This document shows positions 59,289 through 64,000 of a stretch of DNA of 64,000 nucleotides, piece after piece (within the stretch, counting starts at the first letter, position 1; every line of letters begins with the position of its first letter). The stretch spans positions 62,001 through 126,000 of the forward strand of contig NZ_JBDPGJ010000004.1 of the NCBI RefSeq assembly GCF_040839445.1, given 5' to 3'. The notes below the pieces were generated by a model, which worked only from the letters and a program-made list of their open reading frames with translations, was not told the DNA's origin and searched no databases. The position numbers and the translations under genes were made by a program. Source of the DNA: Aquibium pacificus (GTDB taxonomy: Bacteria; Pseudomonadota; Alphaproteobacteria; Rhizobiales; Rhizobiaceae).

Positions 59289-61337
59289 ATGAGCTATCGC
59301 GTTGGAGTCGATGTTGGCGGGTCCTTCACGGATTTCGCGGTCCTCAACGAAATCACCGGCGAATTGCGGACACTCAAAGTCTTCTCGCGGCCGGACTCGC
59401 CGGGGTCGGAGGTGCTGTGGGCCTTGGAAACGTTGGCGAAGCGTGACGGGTTGGACGCGACCGCGATCATCCATTTTGCCCACGGTACCACGGTGGGCAT
59501 AAACACGGTGATTCAGCGCAACGGACCGGATCTTGCGCTGTTTACCACTGTCAATTTCGAGGACGTTCTGGAAATCGCGCGTCTGAAGATCCCGCAGATG
59601 CACAACCTCTATTCCAGGCGGCCGCGTCCGCTGATCCCGCGCGACCATGTGTTCGGCATTGCCGAACGCACCAATGCCCAGGGCGAGGTCGTGCTGCCGC
59701 CTGACCCCGAGGATTTGGCAAAGGCTGTCCGTAGGGCAAGAGAGGCCGGATGCAGCGGCATCATCGTGGCCTTCCTTCACGCCTACCGCAACGCGGAGAA
59801 CGAACGGCAGGTCCGCGACATGATATTTGCCGCAGACCCCGGCATGACCGTGGTCACCTCATCTGAAACTTGGCCGATCATCCGCGAGTACGAACGGACC
59901 ATCACCGCGGTCATCAGCGGCTATGTGCAGCCACGCGTCGCACATTACCTGGACGGCTTCGAGGAGACCTTGCGCCAGCGGGGCGTGCAGTGTCCGCTGC
60001 TGATCACCAAGACCAATGGCGGGGTGATGGATATCGATCAGGCGCGGCGCGAATGCGTGCAGATGATCATGTCGGGGACCGCATCAGGAGTGATCGGGGC
60101 AGGGCATCTGGCCATGGCCAGCGGGTTCGACCGGATCATAAGTCTCGACATCGGCGGCACCAGCGCCGATGTCGCCGTCATCGTCGACGGCGTTGCGCAA
60201 TATGGCACTGGCGAGCTGATCGGCGATTTCCATATCCATATCCCGTCGGTTTCGGTCAGTTCCGTGGGACAGGGCGGGGGCTCTGTCGCGTGGCTCGACA
60301 CATTGGGCCATCTGCGCGTCGGGCCGGAAAGCGCAGGGTCCAGCCCGGGCCCTGCCTGCTACGGGCGCGGCGGCACTAAGCCCACCATCACCGACGCGAT
60401 GGCGGCATCCAATCTCATCGGCCTGCTGCCGCTTGGTTATGGCGCAGTGTCGGTGGATCAGGAGGCCGCCCGCCGCGCACTTGCCCGGCTCGCCGACCGG
60501 CTTGGCATCGGGGCGGAGGAACTGGCGGGCGACATCATCGGGATATCGGTATCCGGCATGTATGCCGAGATCAGCGCCCTGATCGCGCGTTTCGCCATCG
60601 ACCCGCGAAACTTCCACCTCTTCGCCTTCGGTGGCGCAGGGGCGATGCTCGCCTGCTTTCTGGCACAGAATCTCGACATGAAGGGCGTCGTGGTGCCACC
60701 TTCCCCCGGCGTCGTGTCCGCCCTGGGTGCGTTGATCGCGGATCTCCGGAACGATTTCATCCATACGGTCTATGCCGATGTGGCGCCGGAAACGCTTGCC
60801 TCGCTGGGTCCGGTGCTCGACACGCTGGAGGCCGCGGCGCGCGATTGGTTGCAGGCGCAGGGTCATTCGGGCGAACACGTCCTGAGGCTGTCGGCGGACA
60901 TGCGCTATCCCGGCCAGTCGTTCGAGATCGAAACGCCGCTCGATCCGCGGCAAGTCCGTGCGGGCGATGCCGCCGCGGTCACCGCCGCCTTCCATTCCGA
61001 ACATGCCCGGCTTTACGGTCATGCCGACCGCAGCGCGGGGGTCGAGCTGATCTCGCTGCGGCTTGTGGTCACCGGGCCGACGCCCAAGCCCCCGGTCCGC
61101 GAGATTGCCGCGGCGACGGGGCCCGCCGTCCCGCTACGGCAGGTGCGCAGCTGGTTCGCCGGGCGCTCTCATGTCACGGATCTCTATCAGCGCACCGATC
61201 TGGCCGCCGGGCACCACTTCTCCGGGCCGGCCATCATCGCGCAGGAGGACACGACGACGGTGATACCTCCGGGCTTTCACGTGCAGATCGACCGGTTCGG
61301 AAATCTCGTCATCGCGCGCGAGGAAAGCACCACATGA
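59289..61337 (+). CDS. hyuA: Hydantoinase A/oxoprolinase-type subunit (HyuA 2)
   Basis: A 682-residue ATPase-type subunit. GVDVGGSFTDFAVL (about residues 6-19) and SLDIGGTSADVAVIVDGVAQ are the phosphate-binding blocks; QGGGSVAWLDTLGHLRVGP and PGPACYGRGGTKPTITDA complete the family pattern. It differs clearly from HyuA 1 at 31713, so the two pairs are not a recent duplication. It overlaps HyuB 2 by 4 bases. Confidence 0.9.
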   Translation: MSYRVGVDVGGSFTDFAVLNEITGELRTLKVFSRPDSPGSEVLWALETLAKRDGLDATAIIHFAHGTTVGINTVIQRNGPDLALFTTVNFEDVLEIARLKIPQMHNLYSRRPRPLIPRDHVFGIAERTNAQGEVVLPPDPEDLAKAVRRAREAGCSGIIVAFLHAYRNAENERQVRDMIFAADPGMTVVTSSETWPIIREYERTITAVISGYVQPRVAHYLDGFEETLRQRGVQCPLLITKTNGGVMDIDQARRECVQMIMSGTASGVIGAGHLAMASGFDRIISLDIGGTSADVAVIVDGVAQYGTGELIGDFHIHIPSVSVSSVGQGGGSVAWLDTLGHLRVGPESAGSSPGPACYGRGGTKPTITDAMAASNLIGLLPLGYGAVSVDQEAARRALARLADRLGIGAEELAGDIIGISVSGMYAEISALIARFAIDPRNFHLFAFGGAGAMLACFLAQNLDMKGVVVPPSPGVVSALGALIADLRNDFIHTVYADVAPETLASLGPVLDTLEAAARDWLQAQGHSGEHVLRLSADMRYPGQSFEIETPLDPRQVRAGDAAAVTAAFHSEHARLYGHADRSAGVELISLRLVVTGPTPKPPVREIAAATGPAVPLRQVRSWFAGRSHVTDLYQRTDLAAGHHFSGPAIIAQEDTTTVIPPGFHVQIDRFGNLVIAREESTT

Positions 61338-63298
61338 GCATCGACCGTCGCAACCTCATGGTTCTCGCGAATTTCTGCGCCGCCGCCGCGGATGCCATGT
61401 CCTTCACGCTGATGCGCACCGCGCATTCGGCCTTCGTGAAAGAGACCGAGGATTTCACCTGTCAGGTCATCAGCCGCGAGGGTATGGCCTTTGCCAATTC
61501 GAGCCAGTTCGGCGCGCCGTGGTATGGCGGGATCGACTATGCACCGCTGCTTGCCATGTTCGACCACTATGCCGAAGGCGATATCTGCATCACCAATGAT
61601 CCCTACAGCGGATATGTCGCAAGCCATTCGCCCGACATCCACATCTGGAAGCCGGTGTTCCACAAGGAGGAACTCGTATGTTTCGTGGTGGGGCACATCC
61701 ATAACACTGACGTGGGGGGCGCCGTGCCCGCGTCGCTCTCGCGCAGCTTGACCGAGATTGAACAGGAGGGCCTGCGCCTTCCGCCGGTCAAGCTCTATGA
61801 TCGGGGCGTACTGAACGACTTCGTGCTGGAGGTGATCCAGACGAATGTCAGGATGCCGGAACAGAACATCGGCGACCTGCATGCGCAGGTCGCGGCGGTC
61901 AACATCGGCGATGCGAAGATGCGCGAGATCGTCGAACGGTTTGGGCGCGATGTCTTCCTGAGCGGAGTCGACCAGATCCTCGACTATGCCGAGGCGCAGG
62001 CGCGGCAGATTCTCTCCGGCATTCCGGACGGCGAGTATTCTTTCTCCGACTACATCGACGAGGATTCCGTAGGCGGCCCACCCTGCCGGGTCGCGCTGAC
62101 GGTGCGGATCGCGGGTGACGAGGCGGTGCTGGACTTTTCGGGTTCCGATCCGCAGCTGAAATCCTCGATGAACATGCCGACCGGCGGGCGCGAGCGTCAT
62201 CCCTTGGTGCTGGTAGGGCTGACCTACGTGCTCTACACGCTCGACAACACGCTGATGCTGAATGCCGGGACGCTCCGTGCCGCCCGCGCCATTCTACCCG
62301 AAGGCACGATCGTCAACTGCACCAGACCTGCGGCGGTAGGCATGCGGTCGATGACCTGCCTGATGACACAGATCGTGACCCTCGGTGCGTTCGTGCAGGC
62401 CTTGCCGGATTTGATGCCCGCCACCTCCCCCGGCGGCAATGCCATCCTGAATGTCAAGACGACCGGTCGCAACGGGCGCACGGTCATGGCCTCCATCGGG
62501 CCGGTCGGCGGCGGCGGCGGCGGCACGCCGTTCAACGACGGCAGCGACGGCGCGGGCGGGCTGCACGGGTTCCTGCGCAACACCCCGCTGGAGATCAGCG
62601 AAGCCGACGTGCCGATCCTGTTCCGCCGCTATGGTCTGGCGCGCGACACCGGGGGAGCGGGGCGGTATCGCGGCGGGCTGTCCACGGTAATGGAGTTCGA
62701 GGTGACGACACCCAGCACGGTCGTCACCGCGCGCAACCGCAACCGGTCGATCATGTCGAGCTGGGGGGTCAATGGCGGCCGGGAAGGGTGCTTGTCGCAG
62801 TTCCACCGCAACCCCGACCAGCCGAATGCCGAGTTTCTGGGCAACACCGATGTGGTGCATTGCGATCCGGGCGATGTGATCCGTGTCATCGGGCCGGGGG
62901 CGGGTGGCTATGGAGCTCCGCGGACCCGACCGGTCGCGGCGGTGCTGCAGGATCTCGAACGCGGCGCGATCAGTCCCGCTGCGGCCGAGGCCGACTACGG
63001 CGTACTGATCGTCGACGGCGTGATCGACGAGGCTGCGACGGACCGGCTGCGCCGCGGGGCAGGGGAAGAGCCAGGCCCGATCATCGTGCACGGCGCTGCG
63101 CGGAAGGCCTTCGAGACGCTCTGGACGGCGGAACGTTACGCCTGCCTTACGGCTTTCCTGTCCGAAGTTCCGGTCGAATGGCGCTATTTCCTGAAGCACA
63201 AGGTTTTCTCCGCCGTTGCGGCCCAGTGCGACGGGGCAGAGGTGCCGCGAAGGATGGAGGCGATCTTCACGGATCTGCGCGGGGCCTATCGGTTCTAA
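61334..63298 (+). CDS. hyuB: Hydantoinase B-type subunit (HyuB 2)
   Basis: A 654-residue partner of HyuA 2. TLMRTAHSAFVKETEDFTCQ, GDICITNDPYSGYVASHSPD and RVIGPGAGGYGAPRTRP are family blocks. It is longer than HyuB 1, with a C-terminal extension (about 570-654) of mixed composition. A run of seven Gly codons (62511-62531, GGC-type) in VGGGGGGTPFNDG is a simple-sequence tract in the gene. The ATG at 61334 lies within the HyuA stop; the longer open frame from 60845 is a shadow in HyuA. Confidence 0.9.
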   Translation: MSIDRRNLMVLANFCAAAADAMSFTLMRTAHSAFVKETEDFTCQVISREGMAFANSSQFGAPWYGGIDYAPLLAMFDHYAEGDICITNDPYSGYVASHSPDIHIWKPVFHKEELVCFVVGHIHNTDVGGAVPASLSRSLTEIEQEGLRLPPVKLYDRGVLNDFVLEVIQTNVRMPEQNIGDLHAQVAAVNIGDAKMREIVERFGRDVFLSGVDQILDYAEAQARQILSGIPDGEYSFSDYIDEDSVGGPPCRVALTVRIAGDEAVLDFSGSDPQLKSSMNMPTGGRERHPLVLVGLTYVLYTLDNTLMLNAGTLRAARAILPEGTIVNCTRPAAVGMRSMTCLMTQIVTLGAFVQALPDLMPATSPGGNAILNVKTTGRNGRTVMASIGPVGGGGGGTPFNDGSDGAGGLHGFLRNTPLEISEADVPILFRRYGLARDTGGAGRYRGGLSTVMEFEVTTPSTVVTARNRNRSIMSSWGVNGGREGCLSQFHRNPDQPNAEFLGNTDVVHCDPGDVIRVIGPGAGGYGAPRTRPVAAVLQDLERGAISPAAAEADYGVLIVDGVIDEAATDRLRRGAGEEPGPIIVHGAARKAFETLWTAERYACLTAFLSEVPVEWRYFLKHKVFSAVAAQCDGAEVPRRMEAIFTDLRGAYRF

Positions 63299-63321
63299 GG
63301 GCGGAATCCTGCCTGGGCTGC

Positions 63322-64000
63322 TCAGAGCTGGGCGTCGGTGCCGTGATCCGTCTGATACTGCCGGATCGCGTCGCGCAGGTTCAGGCGGAACGCCGACAGC
63401 AGGCGCGAGGCCGGCTTTTCGGAATTTGTCGAAATCGCAAGGTTCATCATGAGCTGCGGCTTGAAAGGGCGTGTCACGAGGCCAGGATACTTGTCCCATG
63501 GCATGAAGCCGTCGATCAGCGCGATTCCAAGACCCGCCTGCACCAGCGGCGCAGCCACCAGCGAGGATGACACCTGAATCGCCTGCGGCCGGGTCACGCC
63601 GATCTGCTCGAACGCGTCATCCAGCATCGCGCCGATCTCGACCTGCGAGCCGTAGGAGATCAGCGGCCGGTCCTTCAGCTCCTCAACCGTAAGCACGGGC
63701 AGCGCCGCAAGCGGATCATCTGCCTGCAGCACCGCCACCACCGGGGTGGCTGCGAGGATTTCGTTGCGGATGGTGGGCGCCTGAATCGTCGAGACGGTCA
63801 GGCCCATGTCGATGCCACCGATCTGCAGTTGTTCCGACGTTTCGGCCTTTGGCTGGGTGTGGACCTGGATCTTGACTGTCGGATGATTGGCCTTGAAGGC
63901 CACGAGCGCCGTCGGCAGGATCGTCGGTATCATCGACAGGCTGACCCCGATACGCAGTAGCCCGACCCGCCGTTCGCGGATGTTCAGCGCCAGTTCGTCC
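63322..64000 (-). CDS. LysR-family regulator (N-terminus outside window)
   Basis: About 226 residues of a LysR-type inducer-binding domain, open to the window edge, so the helix-turn-helix lies beyond 64000. LRIGVSLSMIPTILPTALVA is the start of the effector domain; DRPLISYGSQVEIGAMLDDA and GLGIALIDGFMPWD are characteristic later segments. It is convergent with HyuB 2 (23-bp gap), and may regulate that pair or genes beyond the window. Confidence 0.85.
   Translation of the reverse strand, partial: DELALNIRERRVGLLRIGVSLSMIPTILPTALVAFKANHPTVKIQVHTQPKAETSEQLQIGGIDMGLTVSTIQAPTIRNEILAATPVVAVLQADDPLAALPVLTVEELKDRPLISYGSQVEIGAMLDDAFEQIGVTRPQAIQVSSSLVAAPLVQAGLGIALIDGFMPWDKYPGLVTRPFKPQLMMNLAISTNSEKPASRLLSAFRLNLRDAIRQYQTDHGTDAQL

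Noticed and set aside
62511..62531. GGC-type simple repeat in HyuB 2 as a phase-variation switch
   Set aside because: Triplet repeat changes keep the frame, so it cannot switch the gene on or off; it encodes a glycine run in a conserved gene.

Overview
The window is GC-rich, tightly packed DNA whose gene families point to an alphaproteobacterium of the rhizobial type (Hyphomicrobiales, for example Mesorhizobium/Aminobacter relatives). The signs are several TRAP and BMP-type importers, LacI/TetR/LysR/XRE-controlled catabolic operons, ectoine-degradation remnants and a His-Xaa-Ser system. The taxon is an inference from gene content. No rRNA, tRNA or CRISPR array was seen.

Layout. (1) 1-2992: the 3' part of a His-Xaa-Ser (Hxs) peptide-modification locus: hxsC (cut by the window edge), hxsA with five tandem HxS triplets, a small membrane protein and a di-haem MauG/cytochrome-c-peroxidase-like enzyme. 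(2) 3025-4309: an intact IS5-family element. (3) 4445-7436: a terminator, a 9-bp-arm inverted repeat and a three-gene unit: sce7726-like PD-(D/E)XK protein, sce7725-like protein, and a zinc-ribbon/RES-domain protein. I consider this the best candidate for an undescribed (conflict/defence-like) system. 7437-9197 has no convincing gene.

(4) 9198-26955: a catabolic island. After OsmC, a DMT exporter and a YciI-like protein come a 3-hydroxyisobutyrate-dehydrogenase-type enzyme, a crotonase, TetR, an acyl-CoA dehydrogenase, a LacI regulator divergent from alpha/beta hydrolase 1, a DctPQM TRAP importer, an acyl-CoA ligase, a TetR protein that is two complete TetR units fused in one chain, alpha/beta hydrolase 2, and a 2-oxoacid-dehydrogenase-type E1alpha/E1beta pair with a free-standing lipoyl domain. 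A 21-bp dyad (TGAA-N3-TG-RNY-CA-N3-TTCA) lies before three of these transcription units, and helically phased palindromes lie before hydrolase 1. Together they look like uptake, CoA activation, beta-oxidation-type steps and a thiamine/lipoate cleavage of an unknown carboxylate. 27022-30841 adds an AhpD-like protein/LysR pair and a TetR/ACAD11-like dehydrogenase pair with a perfect operator-like palindrome.

(5) 31117-41729: one long operon: XRE regulator, HyuA, HyuB, a small zinc-ribbon protein, XRE-cupin regulator, an isochorismatase-fold amidase, and a BMP-type ABC importer (binding protein, double ATPase, two permeases). The enzyme set fits ATP-dependent opening of a hydantoin-like ring followed by N-carbamoyl hydrolysis. 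(6) 42084-54311: a frameshifted FAH-family remnant, a GST, a metallo-beta-lactamase-fold hydrolase with a second TRAP importer, a TetR regulator, an intact FAH-family hydrolase, a second CoA ligase and a TAXI-type TRAP importer. (7) 54366-58715: mostly decayed DNA with a small membrane-anchored protein, a frameshifted ectoine cyclodeaminase (EutC-like) gene and its intact DoeX/AsnC-type regulator. (8) 58716-64000: an acetyltransferase, a second HyuA/HyuB pair and a LysR regulator cut by the window edge.

Overall the window reads as an accessory, metabolically specialised segment with repeated acquisition and decay of uptake and degradation operons, bordered by an Hxs locus and an IS-flanked three-gene unit of unknown function.
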